Origin: Lycium barbarum
Lineage: Eukaryota; Streptophyta; Magnoliopsida; Solanales; Solanaceae
DNA: 64,000 nucleotides
Assembly (NCBI RefSeq): GCF_019175385.1
Contig: NC_083339.1
Location: 49,280,282 to 49,344,281 of the forward strand
Direction of reading: 5' to 3'
A model generated the notes under the pieces. The model ran no database searches. It had not been told where the DNA came from and saw nothing but the letters and a program-made list of their open reading frames with translations. The translations under genes and the position numbers were made by a program. Positions 1-10,726 of the stretch are shown here, in pieces; the stretch's first letter is position 1, and each line of letters opens with the position of its first letter.

Positions 1-1
1 C

Positions 2-889
2 AAGAAGGACCAAGAGGCAAATCAGTCCGGTGATGACGACGACACTCAGTTAGATTTGAGTCCGAGCCATGCTTATGGGACTGACCTAGTAGAGCCCGAG
101 ATTGGTGCTGCTGCTACGGCGACTGATGCTCCCACTACAGGTGTCCCAGATACCGTAGAGGCACCGGCTTTTGTAGCCGAGATAGGTGTTTCTGAGGCGA
201 GGCCTCCACCACCACCTCTAGCCACACAGGGCCCTCCTTCTGGGTCTACCACTGCCGCTGAGATAGCCGAGCCTGCCGATTCAGAGCTGGAGTTGCTTCA
301 CTTCAGCCATGCTAATTATAGCCAAATTGCAGTCAAGGCAGTGAGGGCTGAAAGTCAAGTAGGCAAAATTTTGTAACAATTTAAGCCAAAAGTGGTAAAA
401 ATAGTGCAGCAGTTGGTTACAGAGGCAACCACAGAGATCCGTGCAGAGTTCGAGAAAAAGCACGAATTGTGTCAGGCTAGACTGGATAGTTTTGAGTCGA
501 AATTGTTGACTCGCGAGCAGACCACACCCGGTGGGGAGTCTGTCTCATTGAGGGGTGAGTTAGATAAGTTGAAGAAGGAGCTGGAGGCACTCAAAGCGCA
601 AGGCATGGTGGCCGCACCAGTGCCAGCACCACGTGCTATTTTGCCTTATACGTTTAAAGTGCTGGATCTGATGGATTCTGAGGAGGAGGCGGAAGATGCT
701 GAACCCCGTGTGCGAGATACAGGCAAAAGGGTCCGTGAGACATTGGAGACCCCAGAGGAGTTGGCTATGAGAATAAAGAAAACAGAAGAAAAGGAAATGC
801 AGCAGACCATTTTTTAGTCATTAGTCAAGCCGCAGCGCCGACCAGGAGAGTCCACTAGTCAGCCGCCGGATGCAGCGGGCCAGTCATGA
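2..889 (+). pseudogene. C-terminal remnant of an Athila-type 3' (env-like / plant transposon protein) ORF
   Basis: The reading frame is open from the window edge and is cut only by TAA at 374-376 and TAG at 815-817. It would then end naturally at TGA 887-889. The visible protein has an acidic start, a Pro/Ala/Thr-rich low-complexity stretch (bases 100-260), a Glu/Lys-rich probable coiled coil (about 440-610) and an acidic tail (about 670-790). This architecture resembles the C-terminal half of the putative plant transposon protein found in Athila-like gypsy elements of Solanaceae; I recognise the style, not a catalytic motif. The N-terminal part lies outside the window. The position, about 1.5 kb upstream of a 3' LTR on the same strand, fits the extra downstream ORF of Athila elements. 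Alternatively it is an unrelated element ORF. Both stops are one C-to-T change from Gln codons. Confidence 0.55.
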
Positions 890-2452
890 GTTTCGCCTAG
901 CACATAGGGTGCCAAGGTACTACATCTGTCCCTCGTTCTTATAAGTGATGCACTGAGACAGTGCTTAAAGTTTTTGTTGGGGTGGGAGTGTTAACACTAA
1001 TGTAGTGTAGATATATGTTTAGGAACCCCCTCGGCTTTTCTTTTCCAGAGTTCTTTTCCTGAGGGGTGTTGTTTTTGTTGAAACTGACATGTTTAGGATG
1101 TTGCTTAGGTTGAATAGAGTAGTTGTGACTTATTTGGTGTTACTCTGTAACTGATGGCATGTTGTTATGGTTGTTGGAAATTTTGGACCCCTCGAAATCT
1201 TGAAAAATGCATACTTAGAACAGCTATTGGTTGACATGATTGATTCTTTATATGACATTATGATTATTAGGGTATTGTGTGTGATAAATGACTACTTAGG
1301 AGGTCACAAGTGTAAAAATAATTGTCCTTATGCCAATGTGTGTGTGAGTTGTTAGTTTGGTTCTGTTTATGCATGTATAATCTAGAACTTACCCGGTTGG
1401 TTTTGTATGAAATCCGAAAGTTAGTTTGGTTATGAGATGATCTTAGGCTTTCTTTGTGTAAATAGTCACTTTGCCTAAATAAGCCTTACCAAAATTCCAA
1501 AATATCCCTAGTTTCCCTCTGTGAGCCTTTTGACCTTTTTCTTGGCTAGCCAATTATGAAACCTTACCCTTTTGAACAATTAAACCATCTTCGCACCCGT
1601 TCCCTTCTTGATGCTACTAGATAGATGAGGCAAAATGCCTAAGTTGGGGGTGAATTAAATGTGGAGTAGATGTTAAAAACATAAGTTGGGGATGGTGGAA
1701 TTTGCTAGTGGGAATTCGATGTGGTAGTTGCATATAAAAAAAATTTTAAAAAAAAATCAGAAAATTGTAACACAAAAACATTTACAAGTTGGATAGGAAT
1801 AAAACCACATCGAGGTCGAAAACTTGAAAGAAAATAAAAAGGATTGGAAAGAAAAGGGGTGAATTAAGGTGAAGAGATGTTGTAGTGTTCAAGGAGGGGG
1901 AAGTCACTAATATCCAAAAAGTATCCTACCCGTCCCTAAGCCTACATTACAAGCCAGAACAAGCCCTAATGTGATCACAACCAAACAAGCCTAGGATGAA
2001 AACATAGAAAATAAGGGCAAGCCTATGGTATTTGCATGTGTAGATATGAATTTCTTTGTGAATGTGAGTGTTTTTCTTTTCTCTTTCGTCTTCGTCCCAT
2101 TCTTGTTATATATATGTGTGTTGGGACATTCTTTGGTCTATGTAAGGGCATAAGGATGAGAATTGAGCAAAATAAAGTGACCGCCTAAAGTAGCGTTTGT
2201 GTGCATGATAATGTGTTCGATAATGTAATATCATGCATTGAAGCTTCATTGTTAGTCATAGCGTTCTTTAGTTATGTATATTGCTTTGAAATAGAAAATT
2301 GGGGTGGTCCTTTGAAGAAAAACATACATGCCGGTAGTTCAGAGTCAAAACCAATGTAGACATTGTTATTCTATGATATCTAGGTGTTAGATTGAGTCGT
2401 TGTTTTGTATGGCTTGCTTGAGGACAAGCAAATACTTTAAGTTGGGGGTGTT
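890..2452 (+). other. 3' noncoding region of the Athila-like element, ending in a polypurine tract
   Basis: No credible ORF is present. The sequence is T/G-rich plant repeat DNA with A-runs at about 1735-1760. It ends in the purine-rich AAGTTGGGGGTGT at 2440-2452, directly before the TGATG that opens the LTR. This is the expected place for plus-strand priming of reverse transcription. A long untranslated region between the last ORF and the 3' LTR is typical of Athila elements. Confidence 0.55.
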
Positions 2453-2600
2453 GATGTGGCGTGATTTTACGCCACAATTGATGCTTTTCTACTATAAGTT
2501 TTACTTGTTTTTAAGCAAGTCTATGTGATTTTACGTGGTTTTTAGTGTTTTTCAGGAAACGGAACAGATTCGGAATGAAAACAGTTGAAAGTGCAGAAGT

Positions 2601-2950
2601 GGTCGTAAACTCAGTTTACGGTCCATATTCTTAAACACGGGCCGTATTCCATGGGAGTATTAAAGAATAAGAAGAACCAGAAAGGCAGGCTGAGGAAATG
2701 GTGATTTATGAACAACTTTTACGGACCGTATTCCACTTTACGGTCGGTATTTCAAAGCGTATTTAACCATTCCAGCATCTGGCAGAAAGTCGAAGTTTTG
2801 AAAGTTGAAAGACGACTGGGCAGTTTATGGACCGTAAACCAATTTACGGTCCGTATCTCAAGAGATTGAAGTTGCTCAAAAATTAGAAGGAAGACCTAGC
2901 CGTAAACTGGTTTACGGTCCGTATTTCACTTTACGGACCGTATTTCGTAT
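2601..2950. repeat. Palindrome cluster, core TACGGNCCGTA, upstream of LTR TATA box
   Basis: At least six copies of TTTACGG(T/A)CCGTA-like inverted repeats lie within 350 bases, including TACGGTCCGTA at 2913-2923 and TACGGACCGTA at 2932-2942. Each forms a short perfect stem with a one-base centre. Copies differ in flanks and spacing, so this is not a simple tandem repeat. The cluster ends about 50 bases before the TATA box. Confidence 0.8.
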
Positions 2951-2997
2951 CGACGGGGACCAAAGTGCAAATCTACAACTTTCACGTTTTCAGAACC

Positions 2998-3006
2998 TAT
3001 AAATAG
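2998..3006 (+). promoter_or_regulatory. TATA box of the Athila-like LTR
   Basis: TATAAATAG is an excellent plant TATA-box match. It lies about 545 bases into the LTR and downstream of the palindrome cluster, which places the cluster in the untranscribed U3 part. Confidence 0.6.
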
Positions 3007-3865
3007 TCACTGTAGGGTCTTAATAGTTATCAGTTATTATATTTTGACTTTTGGCTTAGAACATTAACTACTCTCTAGTTTTTGAAGGTTCAAACATCAA
3101 ATCAAGTATTATCAATTCCTTTTTTCTTCCAAAGTAAGCAATTATGAATTCTTCAATTCCTTATTTCTTGTTCTTTGTCATGAGTAGATAAATTCCCTTA
3201 CTAGGGTTGTGAGCCCAATGATGGGTGTTGTGTGATTGGGTTGTGATTGATATACACATAATGGATTATTAGGGTTTATTTATTCTTCATTCTTCATTCA
3301 TAATTAATGGTTGCAAACATTTATTAAAACCATAAACCTTGATTTATTTGGGAAAATAATTAGGGTTGGTAAGAATAAATAACAAGGACTCAAAGCGTTA
3401 AACTTTGTTTAATAAATTCACTTAGGAATAAGAAGAATTTACTTGGCATGATTAATCGTTCTTCATAGTTACTTTCTTATATTTGGAAAAATCATAGAAA
3501 GAGATAATCTTTATTTATTGGAAAATAGTAGAGATTCATATAGAGATTAAGTGCATTCATATAATGATCCATTAGAAGTATATCAAGATCAATACCCATG
3601 ATCATACACTTTATCTAACGGGGACACAACCTTAGTTTCTTTTACCATAAATTTCCACCAAAGCAAGTAGATAGCAATTAGTCATAGAAAAACCAACTAT
3701 TACCAAAACCATCGGATTAAGACATTAGACCTAAGCTTAGCACCCTGCGACTTTAGTAACCTTTTCACACCATATTCCCTGTGGGATTCGACCCCAACCT
3801 TGTTGGGTTACTATATTTGACAACGTCCGTGTTATACCATTAATAGGTGTAATTTGAGCGTATCA

Positions 3866-4605
3866 ATAAGACGCGTTATTACGAGGTCTTTCTAATAGAA
3901 ATTTTACTTTTAGGCTAAGAATTTTAGCTTGGACGTAGTAGCTACAATCTCGTTGATAGTAGCTTGTTACGTAGCCAGGATCCAGTCTCCAGTTTATACT
4001 CACCCGTTTTAATTTAAGTGTCTTAATTTTTGCTAAAACACATCATACCAATGAAATCTCAATTAATGCCTCAAAAGCACTGATCTTAAACACTCTAGTC
4101 GTTATGGTATATCGAGAAAGAATATCGACAAAACCAGTTAGACTAATGTTTTCTATGTAAGCTCAATGGAGAGAGTGGGTGACCTCGTAATCATTTGTGT
4201 GTGTGACACTTATGCAAAAATGTGGATGTTTATTAGAGATGAGTCACTGAATTGATTCTTTCGAGGAAACCTTAATAGCGGCCCTACTAGCTTATCAATG
4301 AGGAAATACTCAATGTGGAGGTTGTGCAAGTGATCCTTAAATTTGTGGTCACATAGTATCTTAGATGCACTAGCCTATGCATTGATTCACCTTAGAGCAT
4401 CATGTATGAATGTTTATGGATCATGTATGAATGTTTATGGGATGTATTTTAAGTAGGGAAGTGTATATTAAAGGTAATGAGTGAATCAAGATGGAGTAAG
4501 TCGCTCTTAGTATGGAGAGTATACGTTTATAAAAGGGGACTTTTGAATCTTGTGGCATCAAATTAACGATATGTGTAGTGCTTTAACTATTTATCGTCTT
4601 AAACT
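3866..4605. other. Intergenic sequence, nothing recognised
   Basis: No ORF or known repeat end is visible. There is a small tandem duplication with a 21-base period at about 4400-4440 (unit TCATGTATGAATGTTTATGG). Confidence 0.4.
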
Positions 4606-4706
4606 TGCCATGTAAAATGTGAAAAACTTACTAAATAATATAAAGAGACACTTTTCTTTAGGAGATCGAAAAGAAAAGTAAGACATTTGAATTGGGACGG
4701 AGGGAG
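4606..4706. mobile_element. Stowaway-like MITE, one end only
   Basis: The segment ends GGGACGGAGGGAGT, the typical terminal inverted repeat of plant Stowaway (Tc1/mariner) MITEs, preceded by AGACATTTGAATT as in many Solanaceae copies. I cannot find the matching left end, so this is a truncated copy. A MULE-like element is inserted immediately to its right. Confidence 0.45.
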
Positions 4707-4715
4707 TCATTGTTT

Positions 4716-5558
4716 GGGAAAAAGACACTGTGTGTTCACTCAGCCAAACTAATCCCACATTTAACCACTGTTTGAGCTTAATCCCACTAGGTGTCCGGTC
4801 GGCCCAAATTAATGCCAAAAAATGGCGGGTCGGCCTAAAAAAATGTTAAGGCTGGCCGGCCTAACAGCCCAGGCCCTTTAAAAAAAAAGACTTTTTGTGG
4901 TGACTAAGTCACCACTAAAGGGCTGCTACAACATATATACATATGTTGGAATTATATATACACTTTATATACAAGAATTATACAGTTTATATACATATGT
5001 TGGAATTAATCATACATTTATTATACATAAATTATACGTTAATTATACATTTATTAGACACATATTATGCAATAATGATATGATATATTTTTTTTTACAT
5101 ATACAATAGTAATACATATTATATACCACAATGATACGGTTTCTATACACATGCTGGAATTATATATACACTTTCTATACAAAAATGAAACATATTATAT
5201 ACAAAAATGATACAATTTTCTATTCTATACAGGGCAGTTGCACTGTGCTGATACACATTATATACACAAATGATACATATTATATACAAAAAAAGATACA
5301 TACCTTAGTGATTCATATTTTATACAGTTTCTATACATTACAGATAGGTGTTGATACATATTTTATACACAAATGACACATATTATATATAAAAATCGCC
5401 TCAAACATTTTTGTATTTGAGTTTTTATTTGAAAATTGTCTTATTTAAATTTTGGATAATGGATAAGATTAGTTTAGTGGGTATAATTTGGGTTTAGAAG
5501 AACTTTGGTCACCGGATGGAATTAGTTTCACCCGACCGGTCATATATGTCCATTTCTC
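4716..5558. mobile_element. Non-autonomous MULE-like element with internal AT-rich array
   Basis: The outer ends are imperfect inverted repeats: GGGAAAAAGACACTGTGTG on the left and the reverse complement of CATATATGTCCATTTCTC on the right. The similarity continues inward around GGGATTAGTTT / GGAATTAGTTT. Flanks are TCATTGTTT (4707-4715) and TAATTGTTT (5559-5567), a 9-bp duplication with one mismatch, as expected for Mutator-like elements. The interior has no transposase and consists largely of a degenerate TATACA / ATGATACA array (about 4925-5395) whose apparent ORFs are translations of low-complexity DNA. Alternative: a long MITE of another superfamily. Confidence 0.6.
4925..5395. repeat. 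Degenerate AT-rich minisatellite (TATACA / ATGATACATATTATA units)
   Basis: Short units built from TATACA, CATATTATATACA and AATGATACA recur at irregular spacing with local higher-order copies, for example the two similar blocks near 4940-5010 and 5150-5200. It lies wholly inside the MULE-like element. Confidence 0.7.
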
Positions 5559-5784
5559 TAATTGTTTTGCAACCAGAAACTACTCATTATTTTAGTGAAG
5601 TGTTTATAAGAGAAATGTTAGAGGTGGATGGGGGTGGGAGTTGGGGCTGGGTAATGGGGGTGAGAGTGAAGATGAAGTGCGTTTGAGGATGGAGAAGACA
5701 TTCAATGTGGAAGCAGCTTATGAGACTTGTTTTCCCTACTTCCATTAGATTAGCCATTTTTCTCAATTTTAAGAAATTTATTTT

Positions 5785-6164
5785 TGTTAGGAGTTTTGCC
5801 TCACTATTTTACCATATTTGAATTCTGTTTTTTTCCCGAAGGAAAGTCAAAGTATTACCTTAATTGCTTTTACTTTTCCTAAAAGAGAAATATAGTTCTC
5901 TTCCATATTTGGATATTCTTTGCATTGGAGGAAATTTTTTGAACATCCATAAATTGAAGACAACCTTCCCACAACTACACATAATAACATCCACAATGTA
6001 TTATTTTAAATAGTCTTGTTTAGGAAGAGATTATTCTCTCAATAGGTTTTATGCTTTTTTATATTATGTCTTTTTAGTAAATATTCTTTGTTGTATGATG
6101 TATCGTTGTTCAAGATTTTCAGTTGTTAGCTTTCTCATGACGCCTGATTATTTCGATCCCAACA
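5785..6164 (+). repeat. TRIM 5' LTR
   Basis: 380 bp, TGTTAGG ... CCCAACA, with TGTT/AACA terminal inverted bases. It aligns along its whole length with 6487-6867, with many substitutions and small indels, so the insertion is old. Confidence 0.9.
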
Positions 6165-6166
6165 AA

Positions 6167-6178
6167 TGGTATCAGAGC
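6167..6178 (+). promoter_or_regulatory. TRIM primer binding site (initiator Met-tRNA)
   Basis: TGGTATCAGAGC is the canonical plant LTR-retrotransposon primer binding site complementary to the 3' end of initiator Met-tRNA, two bases after the LTR end. Confidence 0.9.
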
Positions 6179-6486
6179 AAATGATTTGGCCAATGGTTCA
6201 GTGATGTTGAAGACAATATCAAGGAGAGCTCAAATCAAGAGAAGCCAATTTGACGATAATGAAGAATTTTGTAAGAAACAAAATTATGTCTGGAGTGCTA
6301 CATGTGAAGACAAAGTTTCAATCATATTTTCAATATTCCTGCGGCTGCATCTTTAAAAATAAAAATAAAATATTTTAAAACTATTTTTAGCTCATAATAT
6401 TGTTAACCATGGCAAGCAACAGTGATAAAGATTATGTGAAGGAGGATGAAAATTATCTTGCCAGAAAATTCAAGGTAAGGGAGATT

Positions 6487-6867
6487 TTTTAAGGTTTTTG
6501 CCCTGATTTTCTTACCATGTTTGAAAGTATTACTTTTCTCTTGAAGAAAAGTCAAAGTTTTACTTTAAATGCTTTTACTTTTACTTAAAGAAAAACATAA
6601 TTCACTTCCATATTTGGTCCTTCTTTATCTTAGAACGTCTGTAAATTGACGACGTGCTTCCCACAACTACATCTAAAATGTAGTCGTTTTAAAGAGTCAT
6701 TAGGTTTTATGCCTTTTTATATTAGTCTTTTCAATTTGTAGGTTCTTTGACCAAATTATATTATAATATTATGCCTTTTTAGTATATTTTTTGTTGGTTG
6801 ATTTATTGTGGTTCAGCTTTTACAATTGTTAGCTCCCACATGATGCCTGATTATTTCGATCCCAATA
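6487..6867 (+). repeat. TRIM 3' LTR
   Basis: 381 bp, similar to 5785-6164. Its first and last dinucleotides have mutated (TG to TT, CA to TA), but the adjoining ATTTT duplication fixes the right boundary. Confidence 0.88.
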
Positions 6868-7262
6868 ATTTTTCTAAATAAAAAGTATTTTCAAAATTTT
6901 TATCAATCAAACATATAAATGTCGTAGAAAATATTTGCCTCCATAACAACACTCCCCTAGAGAAGAGAAAGAGGAAAAAGACGAGAAGAAACTGAGAGTG
7001 GAGTGAGAAGGGAAAACGTGTCCACAAACGCACAAAAATGACCTGCAAGATTTGTGGATGTGTTCGAAACGCGTCACAACATGCAAAGTTATATTACGTG
7101 TAACCTCCAAACAGTAAAATTTAATATTCAAATTTCTTCAATATTGATTTTATCTATTTTATATTTATTGATTACTTCAAGATAAATTTAGTTAAAATGT
7201 TGTTTCCATATAAAAATCAATGATGTGAAATTTGTTTGGATTGAATATTACATGGGCATGAT
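6868..7262. other. Intergenic sequence, nothing recognised
   Basis: AT-rich DNA with a purine-rich stretch at about 6955-7015. The small ORFs here have no recognisable domain. Confidence 0.4.
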
Positions 7263-7270
7263 ATCGTTGG

Positions 7271-7447
7271 CAGTGGCGTATGTAGCATAGCATGTGCTTT
7301 CGTCGCCGAGCATAAGTTTATGTGTAAAAAATTATTTGAATTGTAATAAATAATATATATGAATCCATAACTTTAAGAATATAATGGGTTCAATACTAAA
7401 AATCTTAAGATTGAACCCCTAAAATTTAAAACCTAGATTCGCCTCTA
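7271..7447. mobile_element. hAT-type MITE, 177 bp
   Basis: Starts CAGTGGCG and ends CGCCTCTA, imperfect terminal inverted repeats of a widespread plant family whose ends read CAGTGGCG / CGCCTCTG. It is flanked by a perfect 8-bp duplication, ATCGTTGG, at 7263-7270 and 7448-7455, the size made by hAT transposases. It has no coding capacity. Confidence 0.85.
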
Positions 7448-7482
7448 ATCGTTGGTATTAATTTTTTTTTGGACGTTGGATA

Positions 7483-7633
7483 CTACTTTTTGTGTCCCAT
7501 TTTATGTGGCACACATTTTTTTACTGTCCCAAAAAAATGTCACATTTTTATATTTTAGAAACTATTTAGTTTTTAACTGATCATTTTACCTTGACGAAAT
7601 GATTTCTAGCCACATAAATTGGGAAGAAGGGAG
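7483..7633. mobile_element. Stowaway-like MITE
   Basis: The left end (CTACTTTTTGTGTCCCATTT then TATGTGGC) is matched in inverted orientation by the right end (GCCACATAAATTGGGAAG then AAGGGAG). TA flanks both sides (7481-7482 and 7634-7635), the target duplication of Tc1/mariner elements. There is no ORF. Confidence 0.7.
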
Positions 7634-7893
7634 TAATTCATTAATAAAATAATTGTCATAATTTTTTTTGATAATTAATATTTTTATATAATTGATATAA
7701 AATGATATAACAAAGCTAATAACATATGACATTTTTCAGCTAATATACTTTACACCACATAAATTGGGAAGAAGGGAGTAATTCATTAATTAAATAATTA
7801 TCATAATTTTTTTGATAATTAATATTTTTATATGATTGATATAAAATGATATAACAAAGCTAATCACATATGACATTTTTCGGCCAATATCAT
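7610..7893 (+). repeat. Tandem duplication, period 145 bp, two copies
   Basis: The sequence from CCACATAAATTGGGAAG at 7610 repeats from 7755 with scattered substitutions. The duplicated unit includes the right end of the Stowaway-like MITE plus about 120 bases of flank, so the duplication happened after that MITE inserted. Confidence 0.88.
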
Positions 7894-7936
7894 TAGAAAA
7901 CATATTAAATTGTATACAACAAGAAGTATAAACCAA

Positions 7937-8004
7937 TGCAGTCCCATAAGTGAAGTTTGAGAAGAGAAGAGTGTACGCAGATCTTACCTCCCACCTTGGG
8001 AGGT
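7937..8004 (-). mobile_element. SINE 3' fragment (TS/SolS type)
   Basis: Read on the minus strand, the piece runs through GGTAAGATCTGCGTACAC and a CACTTATGGGACTGCA tail. I recognise this as the 3' body of tRNA-derived Solanaceae SINEs. The tRNA-like head and terminal simple repeat are missing. Confidence 0.6.
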
Positions 8005-8415
8005 GAAATATACTAAATCGTGCGTAATTATTTTACGTTTCATTTTTAAATCAAGAAAATATTAAGTTGCATTAATTATTAAAATGATGTAAGCGTATTT
8101 CCTTCTTTGTATATGTTACTTTTTTATATGCACTAAAATGATGTAATACAATTATAATATGTTAAGTCTATATATTATTAGGTAACATCTAAAAATAAAT
8201 ATCACTTAAGTATCACGTAATCTTATGATTCTATTTTCAAACACCATCTTAATTAACATCTAATTCATATTATTACAGTGACTTGATCATGTATTCATTG
8301 TTAGAATTTACTTTACAAGGTACAATATATTTAACTAAGACATTTCTCATATAAAAGAAAATTTTAATGTGCTATTTAAGTCACATAAATGAAACTTGTT
8401 GAAAATATACCTTAA
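8005..8415. other. AT-rich intergenic sequence, nothing recognised
   Basis: No ORF or repeat ends are visible. The last five bases, CTTAA, are the left copy of the target duplication of the next element. Confidence 0.4.
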
Positions 8416-8970
8416 TGTAACGACCCGTTAGGTTGTTTTGGCTATTTTGACTGTTTTACCCCTATTTGACGGTCGTTTTGGCTATTTTGACTGTTTTACC
8501 CTTATTTGACCCTTTCCTAGCTTCATCGTGATATATTGACTTGTGGGGGTGGGTGGTGAAATTCCCGAGGCAATCAAGTGATTTGAGTGAGAAAATGAAG
8601 TTTTTTGAAATTCTTAAGTGTTGAGTTGACCAAAGTCAATATTGAGGGTAAAAGAGTCTTTTTGGAAGTTTCGTCGATTCCATGAGGTTTGGAATCTCGA
8701 TTATGGCTTGGTTGAGTAGTTGGTTCGGTTCTCAAAGGGCTGGAGGGTATTTTGGTCATTTGGTTGGAAATCTAGTTTCGAGGCGTTTGGGGTTAACCGT
8801 GTCATGATGACCTCTTTTGAAAATGAGTGCGCGAGTGAGTTCATAACGTGTTTTCTAGTCAAGACTCATATTGGGTTTGTGTCCGAGAGGATCCCAATGA
8901 GTTTCAGGTATATATCGAGTTTTGGCGAAACCAGATTTTTCTGATTTCAGCTGTTGCTGGTGTCCTTAAT

Positions 8971-9050
8971 CGCGATCACGATGCCACGTGGTGTGATCGC
9001 GAAAGACGATTTCTTCGTGGTCCGCAATCGTATGGACGGGTCCCGCGATC
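8971..9050. repeat. GATCGC inverted-repeat cluster with G-box loop, upstream of TATA-like box
   Basis: CGCGATCAC (8971-8979) pairs perfectly with GTGATCGCG (8993-9001). The loop holds CCACGTGG (8984-8991), itself palindromic and containing a CACGTG G-box. Further GATCGC-like pieces follow (CCCGCGATCGGG near 9040-9051), then TATAAGG. Confidence 0.7.
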
Positions 9051-10705
9051 GGGTATAAGGAAATCCCTGGACAGAAAGTTTAAACCCCATTTCGTGATTT
9101 GACTCCCTATTCACATATTTTGAGCTGTAGACTTCAGATTTTAGCGATTTTGAAGGGGTTTATCAAGATTCATCATGTGGGTAAGATTCTAACCATCCTT
9201 TTACGATTATATCACGGATTAATGTGGGTTTTCATGCTAGAAATCATTATTAGGATTGGGAAAATTGGGGATTTTGAATGCTTAAACTATGACTTTCTTC
9301 AATTAAGCGTGATTTTATGGATAAAACTCATTCATTTTAGAGATATAGACTCTATAAATAATGGGTAAACTAATATTGGGCTAAATTTTCTATTTTGCCC
9401 CCTTTTGGCTCAGGATCCTATTTTGAGTGACTTTTTGTGTTCGGTTTCAAAGTATGCCAATATGGGTATCATTCGATTCGTATGACTTCCTAGAATAATA
9501 GTTAGATCATATTGAACCCGATTTCTTAATGAAATTATGGATTTGACCTTTGGGGCTTAGAACGGGATTTGTGGGGTTGACTTTCTAAACCTGAATCCTT
9601 TATAAGGCAATATGGGTATAGTTTGACTCGTATTCTTACGTATAATCTGTATTTGAATAGACTGTGATCATTCGGAGGCTTTGCAGAAAGGCAACTGCAA
9701 TTGTTGGACTTTTAAATCCAGGTATGTTGAGACTATGAACTTTAACTTAAGCGTCATGGTTGGTTAAATTGGATTAATAAGAGGGAAATTGGGGTAATTA
9801 AATGGGGTATCGATACTTGTGAGGTGACAAGCACTCGTATGGGGGTATCGGTGCCTTGTTAAGGGTATTTGTGAAATTTTAATTGTATAGGCCGGTCTGA
9901 ATGCCACGTTTTGGGCATTAGTTGATAGCATAGATTGATTTATGCCTGTGATTGGGATATGAGGTCCCTTGTTTACGGCTTCTATGCTTATTACCTGTCT
10001 CAGTGTGATTATGTGTTTCTCATCACTCCTAAATACTCATTTAAAAGTGGAAAAGAGCTAAAAATTGAGTCTTTATTGCTTAACATTGGTTGGTTATCAT
10101 GTTGCATGTCATATTCATGCTTATCATAGTATCTCATGTGCATTTGAGGCTACTAGTGAAAGTTCCAATGGGAAAAGATTCCGAACGGAGTGATGGTGGT
10201 ATTTTGAGCCAGATTGACTATATGACAGGTAATGTGGGCCCAGGGCCGAGTATTGTGATTGGAAGCCTAAAATGGCTAGGACCTGATGTGATCTGGGAGA
10301 TCTAAGAATGCCGGATTGGTATATGAACCTCGCGAGTCCCCTATGGGTCACGATTCGTTAATGTTCAAACGTGTGTGTACTAAGAGATGGAAAGAGTCCT
10401 TGCATTGCATAGCATTTCATATCATTGCATGTCATACTATCTCTGATTGCTTGGTTGTGGTTGTGGAGTTGATTAGCCGATTTGCCTTTTTTGTTTACTT
10501 AAAGACTTGACGGACTTATGGATTAGTAGCTTTTGCCTAGGCTTATAACTTGGTGTTGTTGGGATTATTATGAATAATATTTTGTCGACTAATAGAGGTT
10601 AGTGTGGAAGTAGAAATCGTAGGCCAACCCTCGTCTCCGTTTTTGTTAGGGTCAGTCGACGATGCTGTTGAGTACATGTTGTTTCCCGCACTCATGCTAC
10701 ACTTG

Positions 10706-10726
10706 CTGCACCCTTTTTGTGTGCAG
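10706..10726 (+). promoter_or_regulatory. LTR hairpin ending in CAG (copy A)
   Basis: Stem CTGCAC (10706-10711) and GTGCAG (10721-10726) around the pyrimidine-rich loop CCTTTTTGT. It resembles a 3' splice site whose pyrimidine tract sits in the loop. Confidence 0.55.

Larger units (their letters stand above)
2453..3865 (+). repeat. 3' LTR of Athila-like Ty3/gypsy element
   Basis: The LTR starts TGATGTGGCG right after the polypurine tract and ends GCGTATCA, giving TGAT...ATCA terminal inverted bases over 1413 bp. The last 150 bases contain a block (GGGATTCGACCCCAACC and following) that I recognise from Athila-type LTRs of Solanaceae. It carries a cluster of ACGGNCCGTA palindromes (2601-2950) followed by a TATA box at 2998-3006. 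The matching 5' LTR lies outside the window, so the TSD cannot be tested and the element's age cannot be read. Confidence 0.7.
5785..6867 (+). mobile_element. Complete TRIM (terminal-repeat retrotransposon in miniature)
   Basis: Two direct repeats of about 380 bp (5785-6164 and 6487-6867) flank only 322 bp of internal DNA. The left repeat opens TGTTAGG and closes CCCAACA; the right one is more decayed (TTTTAAGG ... CCCAATA). A primer binding site, TGGTATCAGAGC, complementary to initiator Met-tRNA, sits two bases inside the left LTR. The element is flanked by ATTTT at 5780-5784 and 6868-6872, a perfect 5-bp TSD. There is no gag or pol, so it must have moved with proteins supplied in trans. A 27-codon ORF (6409-6492) starts in a good ATG context and runs into the second LTR; I assign it no function. 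Confidence 0.92.

Noticed and set aside
1167..1355. 62-codon ORF ending in a Cys-rich stretch
   Set aside because: Lies in the 3' noncoding part of the Athila-like element; no support beyond chance.
4897..5376. Two ORFs of 70 and 81 codons rich in Tyr, Ile and Thr
   Set aside because: They are translations of the AT-rich satellite array; no domain and no codon structure.
6167..6178. Partial tRNA-like match
   Set aside because: It is a retrotransposon primer binding site, complementary to a tRNA 3' end, not a tRNA gene; the same applies at 13702, 32651 and 44256.
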